This document shows, piece after piece, positions 1 to 8,838 of a stretch of DNA of 64,000 nt. Location: the NCBI RefSeq assembly GCF_019216885.1, contig NZ_JAAQRC020000001.1:1-64000 (forward strand), given 5' to 3'. How positions within the stretch are numbered: the stretch's first letter is position 1; each line of letters opens with the position of its first letter. Below the pieces are notes generated by a model. The model had not been told where the DNA came from. It was given only the letters and a program-made list of their open reading frames with translations, and made no database searches. This stretch comes from Methylobacterium sp. SyP6R. GTDB lineage: Bacteria; Pseudomonadota; Alphaproteobacteria; Rhizobiales; Beijerinckiaceae. The translations under genes and the position numbers were made by a program.

Positions 1-1503
1 ATGCGTGTGGACGGCAGCTTGGCGGAAGGGGTCGGTTCCGGCCGCGGCGGCAACGGCGACGACGGCCGCGAGGTCGCAGCCGCCGAGATCGCGGGAGCCT
101 GGCAACGGGTGAAGCGCCGCCTGCGGGCGGAACTCGGCGAGGACGTGTTCGCGAGCTGGTTCGCCCGGCTCGAATTGCAGGACGTCACCGGCGGCGTCGC
201 CCGCCTCACCGTCCCGACCCGGTTCCTCAAGAGCTGGATCGAGTCGCACTACATCGACCGGGTGCTGGCCACCTTCCGCAGCGAGGCCGACGGCATCGAG
301 AGCCTGGAGGTCGGGGTGCGCGGCGCGATGGCGCCGGCCCGTCCGGGCGCCGCCGCGCTGACGAAGCCCGCCCCGAGCCCGCGCCCGGCCGCGAGCCCGA
401 GCCCGGTCGTCGAGATGCCCGAGCCCGAGCGCGCCGCCCGCGGTGCCGCCCCCGAGGGCGATCTCGGCGGCGCTCCGCTCGATGCGCGCCTGACCTTCGA
501 GAGCTTCGTGGTCGGCCGCTCGAACGCGCTCGCGCACGCCGCCGCCGAGCGGGTCGCCCGCCACGACGGCGGTCCCGCGCTCTACAACCCGCTCTACTTC
601 CATGCCGGCGTGGGTCTGGGCAAGACCCACCTCCTCCACGGCATCGGCCACGCGGTGAAGAATGCCGGCCGTCGGGTGATCTACCTCACCGCCGACCGCT
701 TCATGTACGGCTTCGTCAATGCCCTGAAGACCCAGAGCGCGCTGGCCTTCAAGGAAAAGCTGCGGGCGATCGACGTCCTGATCCTCGACGACGTGCAGTT
801 CATCCAGGGCCGCTCGATCCAGGCCGAGTTCGGCCACACCCTCAACGCCCTCATCGATGCAGGGCGCCAGGTGGTGGTGGCGGCCGACCGGCCGCCGACG
901 GAACTGGAGGCCCTCGACGAGCGGGTCCGCTCGCGCCTGGCCGGCGGCCTGGTGGTCGAGATCGGCACCCTCGACGAGGCCCTGCGCGCCTCGATCCTGC
1001 AATCGCGCCTGGAGGCGGTGCGCGCCTCGCACCCGGCCTTCGAGGTCGGTCCCGCGGTCGCCGAATACGTCGCGAAGGCCATCACCGCGAACGGTCGCGA
1101 CCTCGAAGGCGCGGTCAACCGGCTCTTGGCCCACGCGACGCTGACCGGCGCGCCCGTCACCCTCGACACCGCCGAGACGGCGATCCGCGACCTCGTGAAG
1201 AACCGCGAGCCGAAGCGGGTCAAGATCGAGGACATCCAGAAGCTGGTGGCGAGCCGCTACAACGTCTCGCGCTCCGACATCCTGTCCGAGCGCCGCACCG
1301 CCGCGGTGGTCAAGCCGCGCCAGATCGCGATGTACCTCTCGAAGGTGCTGACCCTGCGCTCCCTGCCGGAGATCGGCCGGCGCTTCGGCGGGCGCGACCA
1401 CACCACGGTGCTCCACGCGGTGCGCAAGATCGAGAAGGCGATCGGCGAGGACACGGCGCTCTGCGACGAGGTCGAGCTGCTGAAGCGGATGCTTCAGGAC
1501 TAA
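1..1503 (+). CDS. dnaA: Chromosomal replication initiator DnaA
   Basis: Encodes the AAA+ initiator that binds DnaA boxes and melts the chromosomal origin. The 500-residue product has an N-terminal interaction domain (about residues 29-95), a Pro/Ala-rich linker, an AAA+ core with Walker A GVGLGKTH near 203-210 and Walker B LILDDVQF near 260-267, and the DnaA signature [14 protein letters not shown] near 464-477 in the DNA-binding domain. The first base of the window is its ATG, which suggests the replicon was linearised here. The upstream origin is therefore outside the window. The N-terminal 25 residues are Gly-rich and could be a start overcall, but no upstream sequence is available to judge. 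Identity is very secure. Confidence 0.98.
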   Translation: MRVDGSLAEGVGSGRGGNGDDGREVAAAEIAGAWQRVKRRLRAELGEDVFASWFARLELQDVTGGVARLTVPTRFLKSWIESHYIDRVLATFRSEADGIESLEVGVRGAMAPARPGAAALTKPAPSPRPAASPSPVVEMPEPERAARGAAPEGDLGGAPLDARLTFESFVVGRSNALAHAAAERVARHDGGPALYNPLYFHAGVGLGKTHLLHGIGHAVKNAGRRVIYLTADRFMYGFVNALKTQSALAFKEKLRAIDVLILDDVQFIQGRSIQAEFGHTLNALIDAGRQVVVAADRPPTELEALDERVRSRLAGGLVVEIGTLDEALRASILQSRLEAVRASHPAFEVGPAVAEYVAKAITANGRDLEGAVNRLLAHATLTGAPVTLDTAETAIRDLVKNREPKRVKIEDIQKLVASRYNVSRSDILSERRTAAVVKPRQIAMYLSKVLTLRSLPEIGRRFGGRDHTTVLHAVRKIEKAIGEDTALCDEVELLKRMLQD

Positions 1504-1680
1504 CGCCTCGAAATCGATAACCCTCCTGGATGCGCGCGGGGGAGGCTCGTGGATGAGCCTCCCCCGCCGGCTTGCGTTCGGGGAGCGCCTTCGCCAAAGT
1601 TCCCGTCCCGTGCGTGCACGGGGCAACGAGTGCGGTTGCCGGCCTTGAACGGTCGGTCGTTCGAGACACGGATCACCCTG

Positions 1681-2802
1681 ATGAAAGTCACCGTCGAGCG
1701 CGCGGCCCTTCTTCGGTCGCTCGGCCACGTGCACCGCGTCGTGGAGCGGCGCAACACGATCCCGATCCTGTCGAACGTGCTGCTGCGCTCGGGGCCGGAC
1801 GGCCTCCAGCTGAAAGCCACCGACCTCGACATCGAGGTGACCGAGACGATCCCCGCCGACGTGGTCGATGGCGGCGCCATCACGGTGCCGGCCCACGTCA
1901 TCTACGACATCGTCCGGAAGCTGCCCGACGGCGCCCAGGTCTCGCTCGAGACCAGCGGCGAGACCGGCCAGATGCTGATCCGCTCGGGCCGCTCGCGCTT
2001 CACCCTCGGCGCCCTGCCGGAGGCCGATTTCCCCGATCTCGCCGCCGGCGAGCTGCCGCACTCCTTCGAGCTGCCGGCCGCCGACCTCAAGCGCCTGATC
2101 GACAAGACCCAGTTCGCGATCTCGACCGAGGAGACGCGCTACTACCTCAACGGGATCTTCTTCCACACCATCGAGGCGGAAGGCTCGCTCAAGCTGCGCG
2201 CCGTCGCCACCGACGGCCACCGCCTCGCCCGCGTCCAGATGGAGGCGCCGGAGGGCAGCGGCGGCATGCCGGGCATCATCGTGCCGCGCAAGGCCGTGGC
2301 CGAGATCCAGAAGCTCGTCGAGGATGGCGGCGAGACCGTCGGCGTCGAGATCTCTTCCGCCAAGGTGCGGTTCAGCTTCTCGTCCGGCGTCACCCTGATC
2401 TCGAAGCTGATCGACGGCACCTTCCCGGACTACGCCCGCGTCATCCCGACCGGCAACGACAAGCGCCTGACGGTCGAGCGCGACCAGTTCGCCAAGGCGG
2501 TCGACCGCGTCTCGACCATCTCGTCCGAGCGCGGCCGCGCGGTGAAGCTCGCGATGACCGACGGGCGCCTGTCGCTGTCGGTCAACAACCCGGATTCGGG
2601 CTCGGCGACGGAGGAGCTGGACGTCGACTACGAGTCCGGTCCCCTCGATATCGGCTTCAACGCCCGCTACCTCCTCGACATCACCGCCCAGCTCGACGGC
2701 GATACCGCGCTCTTCCGCCTCGCCGATCCGGGCTCGCCGACGGTGATCCAGGACCGCGAGGGCGCGCCTGCGCTCTACGTGCTGATGCCGATGCGGGTGT
2801 GA
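1681..2802 (+). CDS. dnaN: DNA polymerase III beta sliding clamp DnaN
   Basis: Processivity clamp that encircles DNA and tethers the replicative polymerase. The 373-residue product begins MKVTVERAALL, the usual clamp N-terminus, and ends with the usual LMPMRV tail that packs at the clamp surface. The reading frame extends upstream to 1549, but those 44 residues have no clamp homology and lie in the dnaA-dnaN spacer, so the ATG at 1681 is chosen. It follows dnaA by 177 nt and precedes recF by about 520 nt. That spacer is unusually long for a dnaN-recF pair and contains a repeat element. Length and sequence are standard for the family. Confidence 0.97.
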   Translation: MKVTVERAALLRSLGHVHRVVERRNTIPILSNVLLRSGPDGLQLKATDLDIEVTETIPADVVDGGAITVPAHVIYDIVRKLPDGAQVSLETSGETGQMLIRSGRSRFTLGALPEADFPDLAAGELPHSFELPAADLKRLIDKTQFAISTEETRYYLNGIFFHTIEAEGSLKLRAVATDGHRLARVQMEAPEGSGGMPGIIVPRKAVAEIQKLVEDGGETVGVEISSAKVRFSFSSGVTLISKLIDGTFPDYARVIPTGNDKRLTVERDQFAKAVDRVSTISSERGRAVKLAMTDGRLSLSVNNPDSGSATEELDVDYESGPLDIGFNARYLLDITAQLDGDTALFRLADPGSPTVIQDREGAPALYVLMPMRV

Positions 2803-3319
2803 GGGCGGGACTGCGCGCGGCGAGAGTCGCGCGCATCACCGGAAGTCTTCGGCCTGAGAATCGAAGACCACATTGACAACCCTCCGCGTCATCCCGGGGC
2901 TCGCCAAAGGCGAGAGCCCGGGATCCAGAGCCGCTGATGGCTCAGGAAGAAGCGGAAAGCATGCCGCTTCGCTCTTCTCCACCTGAGTTTCTGGATTCCG
3001 GGCTCCGCTTCGCGGCCCCGGAATGACGAGGAGAGTGAAATGACCGACCCAGGCCATCCGAAGTCGACTTCCGTAACGCCCGCGTCATCGCTCCCGGCCG
3101 GCCGCGATGGCGATGCCGCTCCGTCCGGCTTGGCCGGCAGTGACACCGGACACACCCAGCGCCTGCGCCGCCTCTGGCGCGAAGGCGTCGAGGGTGGCGG
3201 GTACCAACCGGCCGAAACCGTTTTCGCGGAACTCGGCGCCCGCTACGAGACGCCGCATCGCGGTGCGTAACACCCGCGACATCGCCGGCCCTCCCGACGA
3301 CCTGTGATATGGCCCGGGG
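2803..3319. other. dnaN-recF intergenic region
   Basis: This 517-nt gap holds the palindromic repeat at 2887-3029. Downstream of it, a short plus-strand reading frame (about 3151-3270) contains RLRRLWREGVEGGGYQPAET, which faintly resembles the C-terminal part of ParD-type antitoxins. It has no plausible start or ribosome-binding site, so I treat it at most as a remnant. Nothing else is recognisable. Confidence 0.4.
2887..3029. repeat. Dispersed palindromic repeat, CGTCATCCCGGGGC family, copy 1
   Basis: The element begins cgtcatcccggggctcg and ends with ggccccggaatgacgag, so its two ends are imperfect inverted repeats of each other. Internally there is a second complementary pair (ggctcgcc / ggcgagagcc). 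A second copy lies at 33578-33722. Both copies sit in intergenic DNA. It resembles a mobile palindromic (REP/RPE-like) element, and no coding role is seen. Confidence 0.8.
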
Positions 3320-4465
3320 ATGACCGAGCCCGATCCCTTGCGCGTCACCCGTCTGATCGCCCGCGACTTCCGCAACCACGCCGATCTCGACCTCGCGGTC
3401 GGTCGCCACTTCGTCGCGCTGGTGGGGGAGAACGGGGCCGGCAAGACCAACATCCTGGAGGCCCTGTCGCTGTTCGCCCCCGGACGGGGCCTGCGCCGGG
3501 CGGACTTTTCCGGGATGGCGCGGGAGGGCGGAGCCGGCGGCTTCGCGGTGTCGCTGACCCTCGAAGGCCCCAACGGCGACCACCGCATCGGCACCGCCTG
3601 GGAGCCGCCGCGCAGCCGCGACGAGCGCGGCGGCCGGCTGTGCCGCATCGACGGCGCCACCGCGCCCTCCCCCACGGCCTTCGCCGAGCAGGTGCGGGTG
3701 GTCTGGCTCACGCCCGATCTCGACGCGTTGTTCCGCGGGCCCGCCGGCGACCGGCGCCGCTTCCTCGACCGGCTGGTGCTGGCGGTCGATGCCGGCCACG
3801 GCGCCCGGGTCAGCGCGATGGAGCGGGCGCTCCGCTCGCGCAACCGCCTGCTGGAGGAGCGGCCCGACGATGGCCCTTGGCTCGACGCGATCGAACGCGA
3901 GGTGGCGGAACTCGCCGTCGCGGTGGCGCTCGCCCGCCGCGAGACGGTGGAACGCCTCGACAGCCTGATCCTGTCGACCCGCGACGAGGCCTCGCCCTTC
4001 CCCTGGGCCGGGGTGCGGCTCGAGGGCGACATCGACGACCTCGTGGCGGTCTGGCCGGCGGTCGATGCCGAGGACCGCTACCGTGCGACCTTGCGCCAGA
4101 ACCGGTTTCGCGACCGCGCCGCCGGCCGGACGCTCGCCGGCCCCCAGGCCTCCGACCTCGTGGTCCGCCACGGCCCCAAGGACGTGCCCGCCGCCACCGC
4201 CTCGACCGGCGAGCAGAAGGCCTTGCTGATCGGCCTGGTGCTGGCCCATGCCCGCCTCGTCACCGGGATGAGCGGCCTCAGCCCCCTGGTGCTCCTCGAC
4301 GAGGTCGCCGCCCATCTCGATCCCCGCCGCCGCGCCGGCCTGTTCGACGCGCTCGCAACCCTGCCGGGCCAGGTCTGGATGACCGGGGCCGATCCGGTGC
4401 TGTTCGGGGAGCTGGGCGGACGGGCGGATATGGTGCAGGTGGCGGAGGGGAGCGTGCGCGCCTGA
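3320..4465 (+). CDS. recF: DNA replication and repair protein RecF
   Basis: SMC-like ATPase that loads RecA at gapped DNA and stalled forks together with RecO and RecR. The 381-residue product has the Walker A GENGAGKT at about residues 36-43, a Q-loop region, and a C-terminal Walker B with D-loop (LVLLDEVAAHLD, about 323-334), all typical of RecF. The N-terminus LRVTRLIARDFRNH matches the RecF start, supporting ATG at 3320. Gene order dnaA-dnaN-recF is the classic origin cluster. Confidence 0.96.
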   Translation: MTEPDPLRVTRLIARDFRNHADLDLAVGRHFVALVGENGAGKTNILEALSLFAPGRGLRRADFSGMAREGGAGGFAVSLTLEGPNGDHRIGTAWEPPRSRDERGGRLCRIDGATAPSPTAFAEQVRVVWLTPDLDALFRGPAGDRRRFLDRLVLAVDAGHGARVSAMERALRSRNRLLEERPDDGPWLDAIEREVAELAVAVALARRETVERLDSLILSTRDEASPFPWAGVRLEGDIDDLVAVWPAVDAEDRYRATLRQNRFRDRAAGRTLAGPQASDLVVRHGPKDVPAATASTGEQKALLIGLVLAHARLVTGMSGLSPLVLLDEVAAHLDPRRRAGLFDALATLPGQVWMTGADPVLFGELGGRADMVQVAEGSVRA

Positions 4466-4495
4466 ACGGCCTCAGAGCGTCGCACAACTCCAAGC

Positions 4496-4753
4496 TCAAT
4501 CGCCGCTCAACTCGTCGTAGAACGCCTTATCGGCCTTCAGGCCGGTGCGCGGAAACGACGCGATATAATCCTGGATCGGTTTGATGCGCGCCCAGAACTC
4601 GGCGAGCGACTGTTCGCGCCGTTGCGATTCATCCGCCGAGGCCATACCAAACTCCTCGGTCTTTTTCCCAGCTTCGACCTTGCCGGGTCCCGCCGTCGAT
4701 GCCAGCGTCTGAACGGGCCGGTCCCTATCCTCATTGCGATGATCGTGCGTCAT
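4496..4753 (-). CDS. Small hypothetical protein
   Basis: An 85-residue reading frame convergent with recF and divergent from recQ. The N-terminal third is charged and His/Asp/Arg-rich, the middle (MASADESQRREQSLAEFWAR) is helical and acidic-basic, and the tail reads LKADKAFYDELSGD. The start at 4753 is preferred because it fits between recF and recQ. An extension to 4768 or a start at the internal Met before SADES is also possible. The short charged make-up would suit an antitoxin-like or regulatory protein, but there is no partner toxin next to it and I do not recognise the family. The very long frame that continues upstream on this strand is only the antisense of recQ. Confidence 0.6.
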   Translation of the reverse strand: MTHDHRNEDRDRPVQTLASTAGPGKVEAGKKTEEFGMASADESQRREQSLAEFWARIKPIQDYIASFPRTGLKADKAFYDELSGD

Positions 4754-4852
4754 GGTGGCGTCCCGCATCGGCGATGAATACCTATCGTCGGCGAGGGGGC
4801 GTCTACAAGCCGCCCCGGTGCCGCCCGCCCGCAACGAGCCCGTAGAACCCCC

Positions 4853-6700
4853 ATGACTGACCGCCTCGACGAGGCCCGCGCCGCCCTTCGCAAAACCTTC
4901 GGCTACGAGGATTTCCGTCCCGGCCAGGCCGAGGTGATCGGCGCCGTGCTCGATGGGCGCGACGTCTTCGCGGTGATGCCGACGGGCTCGGGCAAGTCGA
5001 TGACCTACCAGCTGCCCGCCCTGGTGGAGGAGTCGCTGACCGTCGTCGTCTCGCCCCTGATCGCGCTGATGCACGACCAGGTGAAGCAGATGGAGGCCTT
5101 CGGCATCGCGGCCGGCACCCTCAACTCGACGGTGTCGGAATCGAGCGCCCGCGAGACCTGGCGCGGCATCCGTCAGGGCTCCTTGCGCCTGCTCTTCGTC
5201 TCGCCCGAGCGGCTGCTGATGGAGGGGTTGATCGAGGCGTTGCAGGGGGCCGGCGTCCGGCGGCTCGCCGTCGACGAGGCCCATTGCGTCTCGCAATGGG
5301 GCCACGACTTCCGGCCCGAATACCGCGACCTGGCGCGGGCCCGCGAGGCGCTCGGCGACGTGCAGACCGTGGCGCTGACCGCGACGGCGGACGCCGCGAC
5401 CCGGGCCGACATCTCGGAGCGGCTGTTTCCCCGCGGCCGCAAGCCCGAGCTGTTCGTCCACTCCTTCGACCGGCCGAACATCCGCCTGACCTTCGCGCCG
5501 AAGGAGCACCCGACCCGCCAGCTCTCGCGGTTCCTGCGTCCGCGCAAGGCCGAGAGCGGCATCATCTATTGCTCGTCCCGCAAGCGCACCGAGCAGATCG
5601 CCGAGATCCTGCAGCAGGACGGCTTCAACGCGCTGGCCTACCATGCCGGCCTCGAACAGACCGTGCGGATGCGCAACCAGGACACCTTCCTCCAGGAGGA
5701 CGGCGTCGTGGTGGTGGCGACCATCGCCTTCGGCATGGGCATCAACAAGCCGGACGTGCGCTATGTCTGCCACGCCGACATGCCCTCGACGATCGAGAGC
5801 TACTACCAGGAGATCGGCCGCGCCGGCCGCGACGGGCTGCCGGCCGACACCCTCACCCTCTACGGCCTCGACGACATGGCGCTCCGCCGCCGCCAGATCG
5901 ACGAGAAGGAGGTGCCCGACGACCGCCGCCGCGTCGAGCGCCGCAAGCTCGAGGCGATGATCGCGCTCTGCGAGGGCGCGACCTGCCGGCGCCAGTCGCT
6001 GCTCGGCTATTTCGGCGAGGAGAGCCAGCCATGCGGCCGCTGCGACCTGTGCCGCGGCGGCGTCTCGCTGATCGACGGCACGGTGGCGGCGCAGAAGGTT
6101 CTTTCCGCGGTGGTCCGCACCGGCCAGCGCTTCGGCGCGGCCTATATCTGCGACCTCGTCCACGGCAAGGAGAGCGAGCAGATCCGCCGCAACGGCCACG
6201 TCCAGCTGAAAACCTTCGGGGTCGGCGCCGACAAGCCGGTGGCGGCCTGGCGGGCGATCCTGCGCCAGCTCTTCGCCGCGGGCGCGGTGGCGGAGAACGG
6301 CGACGGCTATGGCGGCCTGTCCCTCACCGACAAGGGCGAGGCGATCCTGTTCGGCCGCGAGCCGGTGCAGTTGCGCCCCGATCCCGAACCGAAGGCCCCG
6401 AAGGAGCGCCGCCGCGGCGCCACCGACCGCGACGACTCGCTGGGCCTGTCGGAGGCCGACGAGGCGCTGTTCCAGCACCTGCGGGGCCTGCGCGCGACGC
6501 TGGCCCGCCAGGAGGGCGTGGCCGCCTACATGATCTTCCCCGATCGCACCCTGATCGAGATGGCCCGCGCCAAGCCCGTCGACCTCTGGGCCCTGCGCTC
6601 GGTCCACGGGGTGGGCGAGCGCAAACGCGATGCCTATGGGCAGCCTTTCGTCGAGGCGGTGGCGGAGTTTCTGGCGGATGCGGCGAAGCGGGCGGGATGA
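4853..6700 (+). CDS. recQ: ATP-dependent DNA helicase RecQ
   Basis: 3'-5' helicase acting in recombination and fork repair. The 615-residue product contains Walker A MPTGSGKS (about residues 43-50), the DEAH box in [18 protein letters not shown] (about 141-158), helicase motifs V/VI ([11 protein letters not shown] and EIGRAGRDG), a zinc-binding RQC region with Cys at about 377 and the CGRCDLC cluster at 394-400, a winged helix, and a C-terminal HRDC domain (about 525-610). The domain set and length are those of full RecQ. It stands alone, divergent from the small gene at 4496-4753. Confidence 0.96.
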   Translation: MTDRLDEARAALRKTFGYEDFRPGQAEVIGAVLDGRDVFAVMPTGSGKSMTYQLPALVEESLTVVVSPLIALMHDQVKQMEAFGIAAGTLNSTVSESSARETWRGIRQGSLRLLFVSPERLLMEGLIEALQGAGVRRLAVDEAHCVSQWGHDFRPEYRDLARAREALGDVQTVALTATADAATRADISERLFPRGRKPELFVHSFDRPNIRLTFAPKEHPTRQLSRFLRPRKAESGIIYCSSRKRTEQIAEILQQDGFNALAYHAGLEQTVRMRNQDTFLQEDGVVVVATIAFGMGINKPDVRYVCHADMPSTIESYYQEIGRAGRDGLPADTLTLYGLDDMALRRRQIDEKEVPDDRRRVERRKLEAMIALCEGATCRRQSLLGYFGEESQPCGRCDLCRGGVSLIDGTVAAQKVLSAVVRTGQRFGAAYICDLVHGKESEQIRRNGHVQLKTFGVGADKPVAAWRAILRQLFAAGAVAENGDGYGGLSLTDKGEAILFGREPVQLRPDPEPKAPKERRRGATDRDDSLGLSEADEALFQHLRGLRATLARQEGVAAYMIFPDRTLIEMARAKPVDLWALRSVHGVGERKRDAYGQPFVEAVAEFLADAAKRAG

Positions 6701-6752
6701 GTGGGGCTTTCCGCGGAAAGTCGCTCACGCCGCGTTTCCGCATACTCGATCA

Positions 6753-6773
6753 ATCCGACAGGGTTTGTCGGAT
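6753..6773. terminator. Short perfect inverted repeat downstream of recQ
   Basis: ATCCGACA, loop GGGTT, TGTCGGAT form a perfect 8-bp stem 52 nt after the recQ stop. No T-tract follows, so it may be a rho-dependent pause or processing structure rather than a classic terminator. Confidence 0.35.
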
Positions 6774-6824
6774 ATCCTCTACGGCGGAGGTCGATGCGCT
6801 TCGTGGTTGGCGGCTCCTCCTGTT

Positions 6825-6859
6825 GGCGAACACATGTTTGCCGTGCAGCCGAGCCTGAC
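6825..6859 (+). repeat. Degenerate direct repeat flanking the VOC gene, left copy
   Basis: The 35 nt starting ggcgaacacatgtttgcc and ending ccgagcctgac match about 25 of 35 positions of the segment at 7498-7532, in the same orientation. Each copy contains an internal palindrome of the form AACA-N2-TGTT. The pair brackets the VOC gene at 6895-7380. Confidence 0.5.
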
Positions 6860-6894
6860 AACTGGAATAACCGCACGGAGTGGAAAGCAGACCC

Positions 6895-7380
6895 TCACCC
6901 GGCGGGATCGATGATCCTGGGCGGTGCTGGCGGCTGCATGAACTCGATCGTCGCGCCGTCAGGGCCAACGGCGTAGATCACCCGCGTTCCAGCCCGCGCA
7001 CCGCTCACGATCGGCTGCGGCGTGCTTTGAGCCTTCCAGCCGTAGGCGGCGATCCGCACGAGGAGCGCGTCGATGTCATCGACCACGAGGGCCAGATGCG
7101 CGAAGCCTGGGTCGAACGGCTTGGCTGGTGCGCTTGGTCGGTCTGGACCCTGATACTCCAGGAGTTCGATCGTCTGATCTGCCAGCGAAACGATCGCTAG
7201 GCGCACTGTCGCCCCATGCGCTCCGGTGACCTTACCGAGGAACTCGCCCCCCATCTCGCCTGTCCGCACGAGGCGTGCGCCGAGCCCATCGATCCAGAAC
7301 CGAAGTGCCTCGTCGAGGGAGCCGACCGCGAAGCCGACATGATCGGCGCGCTGCACATGGATGCTCGTGTGTTCCGACAT
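6895..7380 (-). CDS. VOC (glyoxalase/bleomycin-resistance) superfamily protein
   Basis: A 161-residue metal-dependent vicinal-oxygen-chelate fold protein. It has two betaalphabeta-betabetabeta modules: the first starts ADHVGFAVGSLDEALRFW and contains the central EFLGKVTG stretch, the second starts GFAHLALVVDDIDALL and ends DGATIEFMQPP. Candidate metal ligands are the His of ADHVGF, the Glu of TIELLEY, the His of FAHLAL and the Glu of TIEFMQ. This arrangement is shared by lactoylglutathione lyase, methylmalonyl-CoA epimerase and ring-cleavage dioxygenases, so the substrate cannot be assigned. The Met at 7380 is chosen over 7419 because homology starts there. It is isolated between two degenerate direct repeats, with about 200 nt of non-coding DNA on each side. 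Confidence 0.85.
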   Translation of the reverse strand: MSEHTSIHVQRADHVGFAVGSLDEALRFWIDGLGARLVRTGEMGGEFLGKVTGAHGATVRLAIVSLADQTIELLEYQGPDRPSAPAKPFDPGFAHLALVVDDIDALLVRIAAYGWKAQSTPQPIVSGARAGTRVIYAVGPDGATIEFMQPPAPPRIIDPAG

Positions 7381-7497
7381 GCGGGATTTTCTACCAGCAA
7401 AGGGGCCGCTCGTCTGCAATAGGTCGCCAGCACTCCCATGAAGCGCTCGTCAGCGTCAGGTAGTAGCCAACATGCCCGACTGGCCATCTTAGATGTC

Positions 7498-7532
7498 GGA
7501 AAACACCTGTTTTGCGTACGTCCGAGCATGAG
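7498..7532 (+). repeat. Degenerate direct repeat flanking the VOC gene, right copy
   Basis: Partner of 6825-6859; starts ggaaaacacctgttttgc and ends ccgagcatgag. The internal palindrome AAAACA-CC-TGTTTT is perfect. It lies in the 260-nt gene-free stretch between the VOC gene and the small gene downstream of rlmE. Confidence 0.5.
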
Positions 7533-7641
7533 TGGGAAATGGGCATACGGTACAATCCGCCGCTCACGTGACCGAGCCGACCGGAGCAGAATCGCAGGTT
7601 CTCGCCTCAACGAGAGAAAAACCGCATTCGCCTCACAGGCG

Positions 7642-7944
7642 TCAGGGCAGCCCGATCGCCATCGCTGGCCGCCCCTGCCGCGCCCGAAAATCCCGCAAGG
7701 TCGCGCCCAGGCGCTCCCGCAACGCCACCTCCGACAACGGACCCGTCACCACCAGGCTCGCCACCACCTCCGGATGTTTGAGCCGCTGCTTCGGCGTGCG
7801 GGCATGGTTGGCCACCCGCAACTGCCCCTCCGCCCCAGGCAAACCGAAGTAGAAACTCTCGCCCCGCGTCCCCTGCCCGATCTCCAGAAAGCCTTCCGCC
7901 AGGAGGAGCACCCGGGCGCAATCGATCGCCGCCGCCGGAGTCAC
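7642..7944 (-). CDS. Conserved hypothetical protein cotranscribed with rlmE
   Basis: A 100-residue reading frame whose GTG start overlaps the rlmE stop (GTGA), indicating translational coupling. The sequence is well-behaved: [20 protein letters not shown], then a glycine-rich turn ([15 protein letters not shown]), a central [20 protein letters not shown] and a C-terminal helical part ([17 protein letters not shown]). There is no signal peptide or membrane segment. I do not recognise a named family. The coupling to a 23S rRNA methyltransferase hints at an RNA or translation context, but that is inference. The frame upstream of the GTG is the shadow of rlmE. Confidence 0.7.
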   Translation of the reverse strand: MTPAAAIDCARVLLLAEGFLEIGQGTRGESFYFGLPGAEGQLRVANHARTPKQRLKHPEVVASLVVTGPLSEVALRERLGATLRDFRARQGRPAMAIGLP

Positions 7945-8711
7945 GGCCGCCAGCCCGCCTCGTCCTCCTCGTCGCCGTCGTCGGTCTCGCGATACGGCCC
8001 GTCGGTCGCCTCGGCGCCGCGATAGCCGGTCGCCAGCACGTAGAGCTCGCTCGAATCGGCCCGGCTCGCCGCCGGCTTGACGTGGCGCACGCTCGAAAAA
8101 TCCCGCTTCAGGTCGGTGAGCAGGCCGCCCTCGGTGCCGCCCTGCAAGACCTTGGCGAGGTAGGTGCCGCCCGGCGCCAGAATCTCGCGGGCAAACGCGA
8201 GCGCCGTCTCGGCGAGCCCCATGATGCGCAGGTGGTCGGTCTTCTTGTGGCCGGTGGCGTTGGCGGCCATGTCGGACATCACCACGTCGGCAGGTCCCCC
8301 CAGCATCTCGGTGAGCAGCCCCGGCGCGGTCGGATCGAGGAAGTCGAGGGTGACGAAATCGACGCCGGGCATCGGCTCGATCTCGAGAAGGTCGATGCCG
8401 ACCACCCGGCCCCGCGGAATCGGCGCGCCCGGATGGCTGCCGACCTTGGCGGCGGCGATCTGCGACCAGCCGCCGGGCGCGGCTCCGAGATCGACCACCC
8501 GCTGGCCCGGCCGGAGCAGCCGGAACCGGTCGTCGATCTCCGAGAGCTTGAAGGCCGCCCGCGAGCGGTAGCCCTCGCGCCGAGCGCGGGCCACGTAGGG
8601 GTCGTTGAGCTGGCGTTCGAGCCAGATCTTGGAGGAGACCGTGCGCCCGCGCCCGGTCTTGACCCGCTGCTTCAGGTCGCCCCGGAGGCCGCCGCCGCGA
8701 CGATCGCTCAT
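7941..8711 (-). CDS. rlmE: 23S rRNA (uridine-2'-O)-methyltransferase RlmE (FtsJ/RrmJ)
   Basis: SAM-dependent methylation of U2552-equivalent in the ribosomal A loop. The 256-residue product has a basic N-terminal extension, [11 protein letters not shown] (first catalytic Lys), the SAM-binding motif [13 protein letters not shown], the MSDMA aspartate, a second Lys in TYLAKVLQG and the Glu in [10 protein letters not shown]: the full K-D-K-E tetrad. Length is slightly above the E. coli enzyme because of the charged N-terminus and an acidic C-terminal tail ([10 protein letters not shown]). It lies downstream of ppx on the same strand with a hairpin element between. Confidence 0.95.
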   Translation of the reverse strand: MSDRRGGGLRGDLKQRVKTGRGRTVSSKIWLERQLNDPYVARARREGYRSRAAFKLSEIDDRFRLLRPGQRVVDLGAAPGGWSQIAAAKVGSHPGAPIPRGRVVGIDLLEIEPMPGVDFVTLDFLDPTAPGLLTEMLGGPADVVMSDMAANATGHKKTDHLRIMGLAETALAFAREILAPGGTYLAKVLQGGTEGGLLTDLKRDFSSVRHVKPAASRADSSELYVLATGYRGAEATDGPYRETDDGDEEDEAGWRP

Positions 8712-8761
8712 ATCCCGTGACCTTCGATGATCGAAAAAAATCGTTCAAGGTCAATGACGCC

Positions 8762-8830
8762 CCGGGCTTGCGGGCGCAAGCCCGCTTCTTGCAAGCCCTG
8801 CTTCTTGAAAGCAAGCCTGCGCAAGCCCGG
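8762..8830. repeat. Nested inverted-repeat element between ppx and rlmE
   Basis: The ends ccgggcttgcg and cgcaagcccgg are perfect inverted repeats, and a second hairpin (cgggcgcaagcccg) and further cttgc/gcaag repeats lie inside. The element could fold into a long bulged stem-loop in the ppx-rlmE transcript and act as an attenuating or processing structure. It has the look of a REP-type palindrome. Confidence 0.65.
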
Positions 8831-8838
8831 AGCGGTCG

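Noticed and set aside
3151..3270. ParD-antitoxin-like C-terminal fragment before recF
   Set aside because: Resemblance is limited to about 30 residues, the upstream part is a repeat element, and no toxin partner exists; reported only as a note in the gap entry.
4754..6607. Long minus-strand reading frame upstream of the small gene at 4496-4753
   Set aside because: It lies antisense to recQ, is His/Asp/Gly/Ala-biased, and contains no family motif; only its last 85 residues look real.
7438..8025. 195-residue plus-strand frame
   Set aside because: Overlaps the gene downstream of rlmE and rlmE itself in antisense; Arg/Pro/Ser-rich and without motifs.
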